A DNA stretch of 64,000 nucleotides from contig NC_083597.1 in NCBI RefSeq assembly GCF_020882245.1, positions 42,076,152 to 42,140,151 on the forward strand. Direction: 5' to 3'. The position numbers and the translations under genes were made by a program. The notes below the pieces were generated by a model. That model was not told the origin of the DNA. It worked only from the letters and a program-made list of their open reading frames with translations, and did no database searches. Origin of the DNA: Rhopalosiphum padi (lineage: Eukaryota; Arthropoda; Insecta; Hemiptera; Aphididae). The number at the start of each line of letters is the position of its first letter. The stretch's first letter is position 1. Shown piece by piece: positions 8,956-22,320 of this stretch.

Positions 8956-11900
8956 TCACGGCGTCTCCACCACCAGTTGCTCTTCTTGTCTTTTGTATTG
9001 ACCGATCAGGTCGGGCAGATCGTAGGCAATGGCCATGTCCAGTTTGTTGATCGGACAACCTCGGAAGTACGTACATGTATCGGACAGCCGCTTAAACTCA
9101 TACACAGGGTTAAGCCGGAAGAAGTCTCGGTACACGTCCGGATCAGGCAGATCGTATCTCGATATGTTAGTCAGCGTGCTCAGGCCCTCGTAGATGTGAT
9201 AGTTTTGTGGATTCTCAATGATGTCGTCGCTGACGGTCTTCCGGTTCGCGAAGAACGACTTGTGGTTGTAATACGTGGTCAAGTAACAGTCAACCATCTT
9301 AGCGTGGTTTCGCACCCTCACCTGTAACACACCATTGTGGCACAATAGTCATGTATATAATTATTTATAAAATGTTAAAATATAATATCATGTATTATAA
9401 TAGTATAATATTATAACATTATATTGTAGGTACGGAGTGATTTGTTATACCTAATGTTTAACCAGCTAGAACAGTGGAGGGTTCAAGTTAATAAATTCTT
9501 GCAACCTCGAAAATAAATGTTTAATTAATACCTATATAGCTCGAAGAACTATATTATACATCTATTAAATTTATGACATTTTTTAAAAAAACAATTGATT
9601 ATTTATATTTTAATTTTTTAACCAGTATTTTAACAGGTAACATTCGATTGTTTTTTTTTTCTAGAGCAGAATACTATTCTCATTATTTAAATCATACAAA
9701 ATCTAAAAAATCTATAATATGACCATTATTTAAGACGTTAAAACAAAATAAATAAATTAAAAATCACTATGATTAAATATCAATATAATTATACATATAT
9801 TAATTATTCCCTAAAAAATACAGTAATTTTTTTCTGTAAAAATATGTTTTAATTGAGTATTTTTTAGTTAAAAACCATGTATACCTATATATATATTTTA
9901 TAGAATTCAAAATTATATATTAAAATTTTTATTATTATACGTACCGCGAATCGCCGAGCACTGGCTATTTTGTTTTCAACACGTCTGTCGATTGCCGAAC
10001 GGATGTCCTTCAAGAATGATAGTTCTTGTGAGTGAAGTAGCTTGGCCGGAGACCCGATTTCGTACGGGTTTGACCATAATGACACCGAATAAATGACTGG
10101 AGGCTCGGCACTGGACATGAGCGGACTTATGTTCCATATGAGCGTTCCCTGTATGCGCATCAGTTCTTCAGCACGAATTTTATCAGCCTTATTTAGCAAT
10201 ATCCTTGTCTAGACACAGAGAAATATAGAAAACAAATTTAATGCATTAATTTTATTCATTAATAATATAATTATTAAATTATAATATAGTAATGTACATA
10301 ATAGACATGTGCACAATAATGTTGTTAGGCGAGAAACAAAACTAAAAAATAAACCCTACCTAACGGTGGTAATAAAATATACTCTATAGTCTATATACGT
10401 CTTTAATATTAACCTGATATTCTCTGCCTTTAAGTTGGTCCAATATTGCTTCGGTTTCCGGGCCTACGTCCAATTTCGCCGGGTCGTACACTAAGAATAT
10501 CATATCGGCCCTGTCGATGAACCACTGACACACATCGTTGAACGGGAATACCCGGTCCACGTGTTTACGCATTTCTAATATTCCGGGTATCTCTACGATG
10601 TTTACCTGCGGAAAAAACACACACGATTGTTTGTATTACGAAGCTACAAAATATTAGGTGAGTCTTTTAACAGTAAACAATCATTCAATTGATTCATAAA
10701 AAAAAAAAATAAATAAATAAAATAAAATATAATATAATATTTTATTATAAAGTTAATAAAGCAACAAACAATGTAACATCGTATCCATTGTTGTTTTATT
10801 TATCTAATTACTAAAAGATAAAATGTAGACGAATAAAAACTGAATTAACTATTTTTACAATAGGTAAGTACTTGATTTGTTTTGTAATAAAAATATTCAT
10901 CCAACTATTCTTCTTCAGGTAATAAAATTTGTAAAATTATATTGGTTATTACTAAAAAATATAACATAAAAACACAAAGATTTTCCAAAAACCAAAATAA
11001 TGAGTGTCATTTGTTACAAGTATATCTATATATATATTCTATATGGGTAATATTACTGTATGAACGTATTTCATGATACCACAAATCGGAAACCATTAGC
11101 TATGTATACAATGTACTTAAAGTTTATAATAATGTTTACCTTCTCTAATAAAGGGTGAGGTAACTTGAGTCCACGGAGCTTATCCAACAAACCTTGTCCG
11201 AATTTCTGAAGACCCGAAAACGTCCAGTCTGCTGCTAATTGCGTTCCGTCTAGAATCGCTTCGCGATTATTGTACATCATTATGTTAAAATAAGCTGGAG
11301 ATGGTTCCGCTCCTTAAATGCAAGCAAACGTAAGTATAACAATTAGACAATGTGTATACAGAAATAATATATTTATTTTTAGTAAAATAAGTTAGAAATT
11401 TGAGTCTTCTTATCATTAAAGACAGTATATTTTATCTACTTTTAAGATTCAAAATTACCTATATACAGTGGTGGATTTTCGGAGGGGAGGTCTAGATCCC
11501 CCTAGACGCTTTGATAATGCTATACAATTTATAATATAATATATATTATAAAATATAATTTTTAAATATTATTTTTCATGACCCCCTTCTCCTTACAAGA
11601 AAAAAAATTGTTGAAAATCCACTACTGCTTAAATAATGTATATTTTCACAAACTTTCAATATAATTTAATTAATTACATCATATTAGTAATTACTATATG
11701 TAAAAACTAAAAAGTGTTTTACGCAATGATCAATATTATACTTGTAAACCTAAAATTACGCCAGGTTAGAATTATCATTATATTAACTATAAATTAAAAT
11801 GTTGAGTATCTAATTGATAATTAAAAATAACTTAATATATTAGAACTTATAACAAATATCTCGAATACTTATTAATATTAAGTACAATAAGAAAAATTTG

Positions 11901-14900
11901 TCAATTTATATTTTGATTTTAAGAATAAATTGCATAAGGTAATTATGTATTACATATTTTGGTCTGCATAATGAACTTACTTACCAGTTCTTAATGCAAA
12001 TTGAGAATGTTCAATGTCCAAAAGATAATTAACTATTGAAGATTTACCACCACTCCAAGGTCCCATAAACAAAATAAGTGGTTTAGAGAATATTTCTGGC
12101 TCTAAAACATAATAAATAGTATGCTTTTAATAACTATGTTAAAATGAATATATTATGTATGAATAATTTTAATTACCTCCAAAATGTCTGTTACTCAGAT
12201 CTCGGTACTTGAAAGTCATTTCCAAAGGTTTGATTGCCACTTCATACACTTTTTTTAGTTCTTTTAATGTAGTATCTACAACTTTTGATAGAAAACTATC
12301 ATATTGTGCAGTGTTTTCGCCTATTTTTAATGTTTGTTTTATATGACTTTTATTTCTTAGATTCTTTGGTACCACTTCATCCTAAATTAATACAAATAAT
12401 ATATTAAATATATTATTTATAATATACAATTTTTTTTAGAAATTTTTATTTAAAATACATTACATATTATTAACGTCAGCGTTAATTTGGTTAACTTATG
12501 ATAATATGCAAAGCTAACGTTATGATTTAAAAGTTATTAAATTAAATTTTATTACCATTGTCAAATCTTCTTCTGGTATGTATTCTTCAATTGTGACTTC
12601 ATCTAAATACATAAAAATAACCATAGAAATTTGTCTATCGATGAATTTTTTAAGAACTATTATTTTTACCTCCAGTAGTTTTAATTTTTTCGTTTTTAGT
12701 ATCTTTTTCCCATTTTGATGGTTTTACTTCTTCGTCTAATTTCCAATACATAGTTCTTTGAGTTTCAATTAATTTTTCTTTTACTGGATCAACGGGTTTT
12801 TCTTCTGTTTTCCAATATTTATTTTTTTTAATTGTTATATCTTCATCTTTCACTTCCTTTGGTTTTTCTGTTTCTTCTGTCTTCCAATATTTATTTTTTT
12901 TAGCGATTGGTTCTTCTGGTGTAATTACTTCTTTGGGTATTATATTTTCAACTTCCTCTGCTTTCCAGTATTTATTCTTTTTTGGTTTCTCTTCTTCTTT
13001 TTGATCTATTTTTTTTATATCTTCATTAGATTCGTCTACTTTCTTATATTTGTTCTGTTTTGATTTGTCTTCTTCTTTATTTTCTATTATGTCTTCAGTT
13101 TGTTCATCTGTTTTCCAATATTTATTTTTTTTATGAGCTTTTTCTTCTGTTTTATCTTCTTTAGCCATTTTGTTAGGTTCATCAAGTTCATTGTCGGGAT
13201 CGAATTTCCAGTATTTAGGGTTTCGCTTAGCTTTAACTACTGGCTCTTTTTTTATTTCATCTTCATATTCATCTGGGTCAAATTTCCAATATTTCGGATT
13301 CCGTTTTTTTGTTCCTTTGAAAATTTGATTTACATCTTGTTTTAACGTACTATCAATAGTCGAAGATTTTTCGACGTTTACTTCTTTTGTCTCTTCATCT
13401 GGATCAAATTTCCAATACTTAGGATTTCTTTTACCTTTCTGAGGAACTGATTTTATTTGTTCAGTCTTTTTAGCTTCCTCTAACTTGTACAACTTTTCTT
13501 CTTCAGGATCGAGCTTCCAATATTTAGGATTACGTAATTTCGGAGGTTCGGCTGGTTTTGGTGCTTGTTCAAGTGGAAATTCATCGGGATCAATTTTCCA
13601 ATATTTTAGATTTCTTTTTGGTTTTGGTTTTACAATTGGAACAGTATTTTCAGGTTCGTCATCTGGATCAAATTTCCAATATTTTGGGTTCCTCTTTTTT
13701 GTTCCTTTAAATAATTGTTTAGGGGTTTCTGTTTTTATGTTTGCATTAGTAGTTTCTATTGTTTCTTGTACTTGTATCTTAGTCACACTAGGTTCTACTA
13801 TTTTGTTAGCATTATTAATTTTAATGTCTTCAATATCAATTATAATTTCAACGTTATTGTTAACTACATCTTTGTCTAAAATAATAGGTACAATTTCTTC
13901 TTTAGGTTCTATTACTTCATTTTCTACGACGTTTAAACTATTATTTTCCAGATTTTCCTCTTCTTCATTAACAATTTCAATCTCACTATCTTCCTCTTCA
14001 ACTTTATGTGCTTGATTATTTTCTGTTGTTTCATTTGTACTGATTTCTTCAGCTTCGATTATTCCATTATCATGATTTTCAATTTCATTTATTGCACTAA
14101 CGCTTTCATTTAAATTTACTTCGTTTCTGGTTGTTTCTTCTTCTTTTTCGAACTTTTCCTATAAATTATACAAAAATAAATTTAAATTTAATCGTATTGT
14201 AGTCATTATTAACAGTAATTTATTTTACCGGTTCGGGTGGTGTACTCTGTCCGCTATCATCCGGAGAATTACCATCTTGAGAACTCGAGCCTGTAACATC
14301 ATCATTTGGAGTGCTTCCACTTGTGGGGCTTTCATTTTGAATGTTTTGGTCGCGTCCTGTACTTCCTGAATATGATACACTTCCTGAATATAATATGCAA
14401 CGAAATTTACGAATTTTAAATATCTAACTACCAATAGGTTCTGGAGTAACTAATTCTTTGATGGCTTTCTCTACGTATGGTTGACAGTCCACCTCCGATG
14501 GAGCTATAGACGCCGATGGTACACTGGCAAAAGTTTCACAAAATGTATCTAAACCAAAATCAGCGATGGAGTAAAATTGAATCATGAAATAGTAAATGAT
14601 CCTTCAGTTTTAGACAAGACATTATATTAGATAGACAAGGCACTGAATTAAAACAAGAAAAAAGAAAAAATAATCGACAATAGACAATAGACAAAACAAT
14701 AAAATAATACAACTAATACAAATATAAGGTAATGACTAATGACCGTATATTGATAAAAAAAAATATATAATCGCCAACGAGAGTATTTAAAAATCCCAGA
14801 CGGCCGCTGGTAATATAAAAATAGAAAATTGCAACCAGAGTGTCCCAGTTGTGTTCTGTCGGTACACTATTAATACACAACATAACCTAATGCCCCTACA

Positions 14901-15899
14901 GAAATAGAAATGTCGCGAGCGGCAAGATCGCGTTGAGCAAGGGAGTTTCCAATTTTATGAAAATTCGCGTTTATATACAGACGAATTAGGACATTTTAAA
15001 TTATCTGTAAACACTATCTTAATGGTTTTGCTAATATGTAAATGTTTTCAAGCATTTTTAAAAGTAAAAAAAAATAATTTAATTGGAAAATAAATGTAAC
15101 AATTTCAACCAGTATGACAAATGTGATCTTTCCAATGGTTTTTACATTTCTACCTAAATATATTATTATGTATCTAATTGAATAATAAGTTTAATAAAAT
15201 CTTAAACGCATTACACTATAATAAAATAATTGTAAAATATCATTATATGTAATACATGAAAACTTAAAGAAAACGACAAAAAAAATATAAAGTTAAAACA
15301 TAATTGTAGTTAATTATTATATACATGTGTAATTTAGTATTATAACATAAATTAAACAAAACCCGTCGAGTTGCTTAAGAAATTCTAGGTATTTATCGAT
15401 AATTTATTGTAATAATAATAATAATGATAAATAAAAATGTATTAGCATTTGCTAAAAAGAATAAATAATATAGTATACATATATTATATAAAAGTATTTT
15501 TTTAAAAACATTTTTGATATTTTTCAAACGGTTTAATATTATACTATTTTTACTCAGATAGAGTATTTATGGCCTTTTAGTCATGTTCCAATTATAATAC
15601 TTCCCCGTACAGACCTAATGGGGTCGTTTATTTTATAATTTATTATATGCTATATTATTAAAAGAAAAAATACGCATATTTATAATACACTTTTAAATGT
15701 TATGTATTATATAAAAAAAAAAACTATCCTATTAAAACATGTACAGGAATCTAGTACCTACAGGTATGTATACAATTTATCCACGTGAATAATTATTATT
15801 TTCATAAGACAAAATAACAATAATTGTTATATATTATTAGAAAAAAGAATTACCTCTGACGCTAAGCAGGGCGATAATCAAAATCCATCTAAGATCCAT
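8956..15899 (-). CDS. Sarcalumenin-like ER/SR luminal GTPase with KYWK repeat array, complete in 11 coding exons, 1056 aa
   Basis: Coding exons, in order, are 15899-15854, 14548-14432, 14383-14229, 14158-12670, 12602-12556, 12381-12177, 12101-11985, 11312-11140, 10605-10414, 10208-9945 and 9321-8956. They sum to 3171 bases and every junction keeps phase. Residues 1-15 form a hydrophobic signal peptide (MDLRWILIIALLSV). Residues 17-106 are an S/T/P/D-rich linker, 107-260 are acidic, and about 261-590 are KYWK repeats. The GTPase follows: P-loop GPWSGGKS at 700-707, EIPG at 788-791 in place of DxxG, YPFNDVCQWFIDRAD-like block (here FPFNDVCQWFIDRADMIFLV), and NKAD at 853-856. The C-terminus carries EFKRLSDTCTYFRGC and DLPDLIG. 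These blocks match vertebrate sarcalumenin, an EHD relative in the sarcoplasmic reticulum lumen that binds calcium and stabilises the SERCA pump. Muscle function here is inferred. No KDEL-type tail is seen; it ends VVETP. Confidence 0.93.
11466..11627. mobile_element. hAT-like MITE in an intron of the sarcalumenin-like gene
   Basis: The element begins CAGTGGTGGATTTTC and ends GAAAATCCACTACTG, near-perfect inverted ends of 15 bp with the CAG/CTG termini of hAT elements. The flanking octamers CCTATATA and CTTAAATA agree at 6 of 8 positions, which fits an old 8-bp duplication. It is 162 bp with no ORF. Confidence 0.6.
12719..13696 (-). repeat. Twelve-copy KYWK coding repeat array inside the sarcalumenin-like gene
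   Basis: The unit recurs at residues near 261, 287, 314, 349, 391, 417, 449, 474, 500, 527, 550 and 574, every 23-42 residues. The first six copies read about KRNPKYWKFDPDE and the later six about KKNKYWKTEE, so there are two subfamilies. A longer block including FKGTKKRNPKYWKFDPD occurs twice, near 256 and 385, indicating a larger internal duplication. Spacers are lysine- and glutamate-rich. Copy 8 has lost the tryptophan (KYKK), and copy 12 is MYWKLDE. All lie in one 1489-base exon. Confidence 0.9.
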
Positions 15900-15979
15900 C
15901 GAGCTCCCTAAAAGAAAAAATATTCACTACCGAAAGCACATCACACGACACTCGGTTGACGCGTTCGTTCGTACTTACA
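15900..15979 (-). other. 5'UTR intron of the sarcalumenin-like gene
   Basis: The start-codon exon begins at 15907, after a CTTTTAG acceptor. A donor GTAAGT occupies 15978-15973, directly after a CAGGCT exon end at 15979. The untranslated first exon therefore ends at 15979 and extends to an unknown start somewhere near 16.0-16.1 kb. The intron is only about 65 bases. Confidence 0.6.
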
Positions 15980-18900
15980 GCCTGAGCTTAACTCCCCGTC
16001 GTCTGTTACAGTTCTGCTGGCTGGCAATGAGATTTTTTGTTAAACATACTTTTTTTTTTCTGGCAACTATACTGTACTGTCGTCATCTGTTCTGCACAGG
16101 GCAATATTTCGGACAATATATATAAAAAAAAGACAAAATATCACAAGATAAAATAACAGTTTATAATAATTGCTTTTAAAACAAATGTACTAATAACATA
16201 TGTCATAATATTATTCATAATATTTAAAATAAAAACTACACTATTATTTGTATAAGTTTTCCGTGTCACGGATAGAGGATAAATGATATAAGTACATCGA
16301 CTACCTTATAATTATTTGTATAAAGCATATTTATTACAAATTTAGAATTATTGTACAATATTACAGTCCCGTAAATTACATTATTGTGTGCAAAATTACG
16401 TTACATTTAACGAATAGTGCATATTAATTTATGATGGAATTGTCATTAATATAATATTTATATAAAATATTGTATTCCACATGACAACAGGTGAAATTAC
16501 AAAATATTTTATTTTTGACATCTACCTTTGTTCATATAGTATATATAATGTATAAATATTATACGTAGTTATATACTTTATATTATAATATATTATATCT
16601 TTATAGACAGAAATACTGAAGTGCCCCACGTTAAACTTTTGATGATTGGCATTATTATTTCAACGTTATTAAAAAACTAAAAAAGCTATACAGTAAATGT
16701 CTGTTTGTACCATTGCCTGTTTATTGCTTTCGGCACAGTAATACGTAACGTTTACATAATATTATTTACAAAATTGAAATTATTAAAAAGACGAAGAGAT
16801 TTTATTTGTTTAGAAATAAATATTTCGAGCTTACATATTTTATTAATTAATACGATTTAGCAGTACAAGATTAGATGATCAAAAATTATTAATTAAAAAT
16901 ACAATTTTATTTTTGTTACACTAAACGTATTTTTTTAAATGGAGGAATTCGGAATTTCCCTCGTGATACTAATGAAACAACAAGTAAAAAACAAGCGTCT
17001 ACCGATAAGTTGATATAATATGTTTTATTTTTATACTCAATTTTAAAATTTAACAAAATATATGTTTTTATTCCAAACACAATGTTTAAATTTAAACTAT
17101 AATATTCAATAATGTCAACATCATGAAATAAGTTCAAACAACTAACGGAAGGACATTTTTGAAGTTATATTACCTATGTGACCTATGATAATATTTTGGG
17201 TTATAAAAAACCTGAATATGTATATTGCGTATTTGTGTATATGTATGTGCTAAGACACGCATACAATTATAAATGCATATAAAGGTTTGCGTAAAATAAT
17301 TATAGATATAGCAATCGCCACGCACACGTATGTGATGTGTGCAAATACACATATTTATTGTTGATCGTTACTATCATTATTTACCGTTAAGTTCTACAAT
17401 TTAATGCGATTCAAATCCGATTTGTTACTCAATTCAATAACTCATAATATTTAATTATGACGATCAAAAAACATTTCGTTACAAGGCGCACAAATGATTT
17501 CTATCACGTAAGGCATCCGACGACGTCAGTAAAGTCGATGATTAATTTCCTAAATAAATTCGTCGTTTCAAAAATGATGCACGAAACTATTTTATACAAA
17601 TTCCTGGCTATAAAGTACGTATAGATACTATGTGCTATATGAATATTGGCCAGGTCTTTTGGACATTAGCCAAGGTAGCGTGCGAAACTAAAACGGTACT
17701 CTTATTTTTATTCCAAAATCTTATATTACCTATAATATAATAATATTATATTCTGAGCAATAAACAAAACCTCTGTAGACTCGTGTAAAAATCTTATAGC
17801 TTATTAGAATAAAAAGAATATTGTCAAATTTTAAATTACTTTCAATTATCGCTTTATGGTTTATGTTTATTATAAATTAAATTAGGTACCATTATCGCAT
17901 TGGGTTGTTTTTAATAATATTTTAATGATAAAAATTGTTCAACAGACTATTAGTTTTTGTATTTAAATTACAAAAACAGCGAACACGTGTTATTATTAAC
18001 TACGACAATTCTTAATAACCTCGTTTATTCGTTTCGAAATATATTTTACTTATATTTGGTGTTTTTACTTTTTGTACGGATTCACCGGAATAAAACAAAA
18101 TAAATACGGTTATGTATATTTAGTTGCGTCTAATTAATCAAAAAGGGGGAACAGTAGTTTTTGTTTTATTGTCATTATCATACATTTTTAGTATACTGTT
18201 GTAATAATAATAATAATAATAATATATTGTTATCACCATCGTTTCAAACGTTTATACAGCATTTGATTTCGCCCTAAGCAATGACGAACAGAAGAACGAA
18301 TGTATAAATGTGATGCTTGCTAAATAATTAAACGATCAAAACGTCCTTAGTTGGAACACTACGATAAACAAAATTAGTACCCAATACGTATTTTTAACAT
18401 CCGACTTATATATAATTATAAGTAATATTTATCTAGTAACGCATTTAGTACCATTAGAAATTTTAATTTATTATGTTAATGTGTTTACACGACAATCAAT
18501 ATCGAGCTAATGGACGGCGAACAATTATTATTTTTTTTGTTAGTTGTTTATAGATGGACTAACATGCCGTTAGAATAGCAATATTGAGCATCTGGTTGTC
18601 AGCGTTTACTATATACCACACGATATTCACACGATTTAAATACATTCACAAAGATCGTATACCAGAACAGTAAATAGTAATGGTGTAGTACTCAGTGACG
18701 CTTTAGAGAGAAGCACAGAGGTAAAGCTTTATCTGATACCAAATTTAGAGGAAAAATAAAAACTAAATATGTACTTATCTTTTTTTTTTTACCTTTTTAA
18801 AACCAGAAACGGGTGGGAACTATTTACCACAGTACTACCACCCGGTCTCGTATCGTTTATTAATCACCAAAATATCTACCAATCTAGTTTTCAGTTGAGG

Positions 18901-19612
18901 TTATGGAAATATTTTTTGGCGTGGATACTTATTGATTACCCCTCCCCCATCTAAAGGTTATGGATAGTAAATTAAATATATTTTTGATGTAACTATTTAT
19001 TAATTTTTCAATTTGTTTGTATGATGCAGTTATTCTTTACAGTTTACAACATAAGACAAACACATTTTCTATTCTCTCTAACAGAAATAAAGACTATTAA
19101 TGAGTTGCATACGAGTCTGTCGATAGAGTAGCACAGTATTGCAGAAATTCCATACTGTTATTAGCAAATACAATCTACAAATAACATTACAAACCCTAAG
19201 CACTCGCTCTGCTCATTGACGAAATGAACTATATACATAATATAATATTTATTTTTAATCTGTTCTGTTGTACAGTTGATTATGTAAATTACTACCTATA
19301 ATAAATATTTAATTTTATTAATACTACTGTCTGCTAATAGTAATATATTAGGTTGATTTTTAATTAGTTTTTGACGAAATTGTCGCATGAATAATGTTAT
19401 TGATTATTAATTATTAACTTTTAAGTCAACGCCGATGTACATGTACAAATACGTTAAACAAATAAAAGTTAGTAAAATATTTTAAAAATCTTATTATAAA
19501 TAAGAAAAAATAATATAATTATACTTTGACGAAACGTTTGTAGAATCTCTAAGATTAATATCAAAGTTCACTTTGTAGAAATGTTGTAGTTTCTTCTAAA
19601 AAAAGATCTGTT

Positions 19613-19652
19613 GTTTGGGGATGTCCGTTAAGAGAGGTTTCACTAGACATAT
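19613..19652 (-). mobile_element. Probable Tigger/pogo-type (Tc-mariner) transposon terminus
   Basis: On the minus strand the segment reads TAGTGAAACCTCTCTTAACG followed by GACATCCCC. This resembles the widespread pogo-type terminal repeat CAGTG..ACCTCTCT..ACGGACA. No matching second end was found nearby, so it is treated as a remnant. Confidence 0.4.
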
Positions 19653-21697
19653 AATAATATATTTATTATTTATATTTTCTAACGTAACCTAACCAAATAT
19701 ATTATTATATGTGCAATATTAGTATAGTATCATGTTCATTATGAAAAGAAATTGTATCCAAATATTATGATTTTTCTAACAGAACCAGTGAAAACTGCTG
19801 AAAACAGAACGCGGGGCAGGACGAAAAGATCTCATTTTACTTAATAGATTTTTAACTTTTACATTATCTGAATACAGTGGAAAACTGACCTAAATGGAAT
19901 TTTCTATATTTTTTATCTCTTGCTTTATCGTTTTAAACTTCTCTCGTAGTCTCGTATTGCCGTATTTATACATTTCATTATAAAGTGTACACGATTTTGA
20001 TGTTAAACATTGTTATCATCGCAAAGATTTAAGAGTTGCAGTATTATATTAAATTACATATTCATCTTTTAGTTTGAAAATTTCATGATTTTTTATAATT
20101 TTTAGATGAAGAAACTTACTTGTATATAAATGTTATATATATATATCTACAAACTCGGTGATTCTTTTATCTTTGTACATTTATTATTTCCAAATGTATT
20201 AACGTTTTTTTTAAATATTTTTCTTATATAATTTTCAATCAAAATAACATTTTTTTTTTAAATTTATATTTTTGTTATAATTTTTAATTTTTTTGCTAAT
20301 GATAACATGCATTTACAATTTCATATCCCGAAGCAGAATATTTTCCGGAGTACTCCGTTTCATTAAAATCGAAATTCGGACGAGTATAATTTTTAAGTTA
20401 GGCATATATATATATTTAAGTATTTAAAGTTTATGCGAGCGGAATAATAGACAATCATTTTGCGAGGTATTTCTATAGCACTCCACTCCGCTAATCTAAT
20501 CTTTAATTACTTTCAAGTTATAACTCATAAATTACTCGTTCGAAACGGGCAGCATTCAATCGCAATCGTATAACATATAATAAATATATAAAAAATCGTC
20601 CGCAGCTCAAAAATAATACATATTGTATTACAAAGTACAAATCGCCGTCGATCCATCCGTCGTCGCCACCATGTCCTCCTCCTCCACCTCCACCAAGAAT
20701 TACCGTTTACGTGTATACACAGTATTACCTCTATGTACACATACGCGTACGTTTTATATACATTATTATTATAATTTCCACGTCCGTTCGGTAAACATGA
20801 TCAATCCAGTTTGCCTGCCTACCTGGTTTTTTTTTTTCTGTTTACCAGTCCCGTAGTAAGCGCACGGCACCGAGTCTATAATTATTTATTAACCCAGCGC
20901 CAGCAGGTATTATAGAGGTACGGTATCTGCTGCACATACACACATATACACACGCAGAAAATATTATGGCCGGGACTACGCGTGCACTCTCCAAGAGCGT
21001 TTCTTCAGCGTGTCCCGTACTAATACGCCGTGTACGCAGTGTATAATCACACACAAATATATAAATATTATATATATTATATAATATAAATAAATGTGTA
21101 TGTATATATATATATATTTATTATGTATTAGGCCCAGTCGCCCCGGTGTGGCGCGCACACGCAAATGGCATAACATTATTATAACAGTCGAAAACGACGC
21201 GAGACCACACAGACCGCAGATTATCGGCGTTTTGTATCTATTATATATACATAGAATGTGTGTGTGAGTATTAATATTATTATTATTATAATCATTATCA
21301 AATGCGTGTACGAGTTTTTCGAATTTAAACGTTAACAGGTTAAACACTGGTTGTGTCGTCCTCGGAATGTTTCAAAACGTAATATAATAATGGTATATAA
21401 TATACCTATATACGTACTTTAGTACCTACTATATGTATTATGTATACATATATTATGATACGAATATACGTGTATCGCAATATATTCGCATGTCGCATGT
21501 GTATCGAAAACGGTCCGACAATGTTTTATACTGTAAAATATTCTACTGGGCGCTGCACGCTGGTCGGATACCGCAGCAGCAGCAGCTATGTTATCGCGCG
21601 GGTCGACGACTGCGGTATGATAATAATAACAGCAATTTGTACGTTGTTGGTCGCAGATTTTTTTTATGGCATATATTTTAATAGGTATACTTGCTGT

Positions 21698-22320
21698 TTT
21701 ACCCGGCGTTACCCGGGGATAAATAAGACCAAGACGAGTGACCCACCTGCGGCGTAGAGTTAAAAGTAACTTTTTTTCTTACGTATAACCTATAACAAAT
21801 TACAAGCAGAAATAAATGAAATTATGGTTTTAATATTATTATTATTATTATTATTATTATAGCGGATAAACCACCCTAAAATAACTGGTTTAATTTATAT
21901 TATCCAAACCTTCCTTGAATCGTCAAAATCGGTCGAGAATTTGTTGATTCCATAAACTTCAGCTATGTACCAATAAGTATACTTTGTTTCTTGTGTGTAA
22001 GTATAATTAGTGCATGTAGCCTATTACTCAATTTTATATTTATATGGAATAGCTTTATATTGGCCCGAATGACAAAATATAATACAATACAGAAAATTAT
22101 ATCCAATCACGAGAATTATTTTATTATCTTTTACCAATATCAACCGTAGCTGCAGTGTATATACAAGAAAATTTGATTTTCGTGAAACAAAACGCACGTG
22201 CGAGCAACCCTATAGTGACCTATATATGGGTTGAAAAACCAAGGCACAAACTCTCCCTGAATTTCGAGGAATCTATAATATAACTTTTATTTAATACGGT
22301 CCAGTGATTTTTGAGTTTAT
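21698..22320 (+). repeat. Decayed dispersed repeat with CCCGGCGTTACCCGGG core
   Basis: The core at about 21700-21718 resembles a CGGCGTTGCCCGGG motif seen in interspersed repeats of many arthropods. Downstream phrases such as CCTTCCTTGAATCGTCAAAA and CGGTCGAGAATTTGTTGATT also fit known repeat tails. A triplet microsatellite (21833-21861) interrupts it. Family assignment is from memory and uncertain. Confidence 0.35.
21833..21861. repeat. (ATT)n microsatellite
   Basis: About nine uninterrupted ATT triplets. Confidence 0.9.

Noticed and set aside
13100..14015. Plus-strand ORFs rich in Phe, Ser and Gly opposite the sarcalumenin-like repeat exon
   Set aside because: They are antisense translations of the KYWK repeats and acidic linker.
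20525..21757. Cluster of ORFs of 70-123 codons on both strands
   Set aside because: Composition is dominated by TA, AC, CAG and TCC simple repeats, with no motifs or splice structure.
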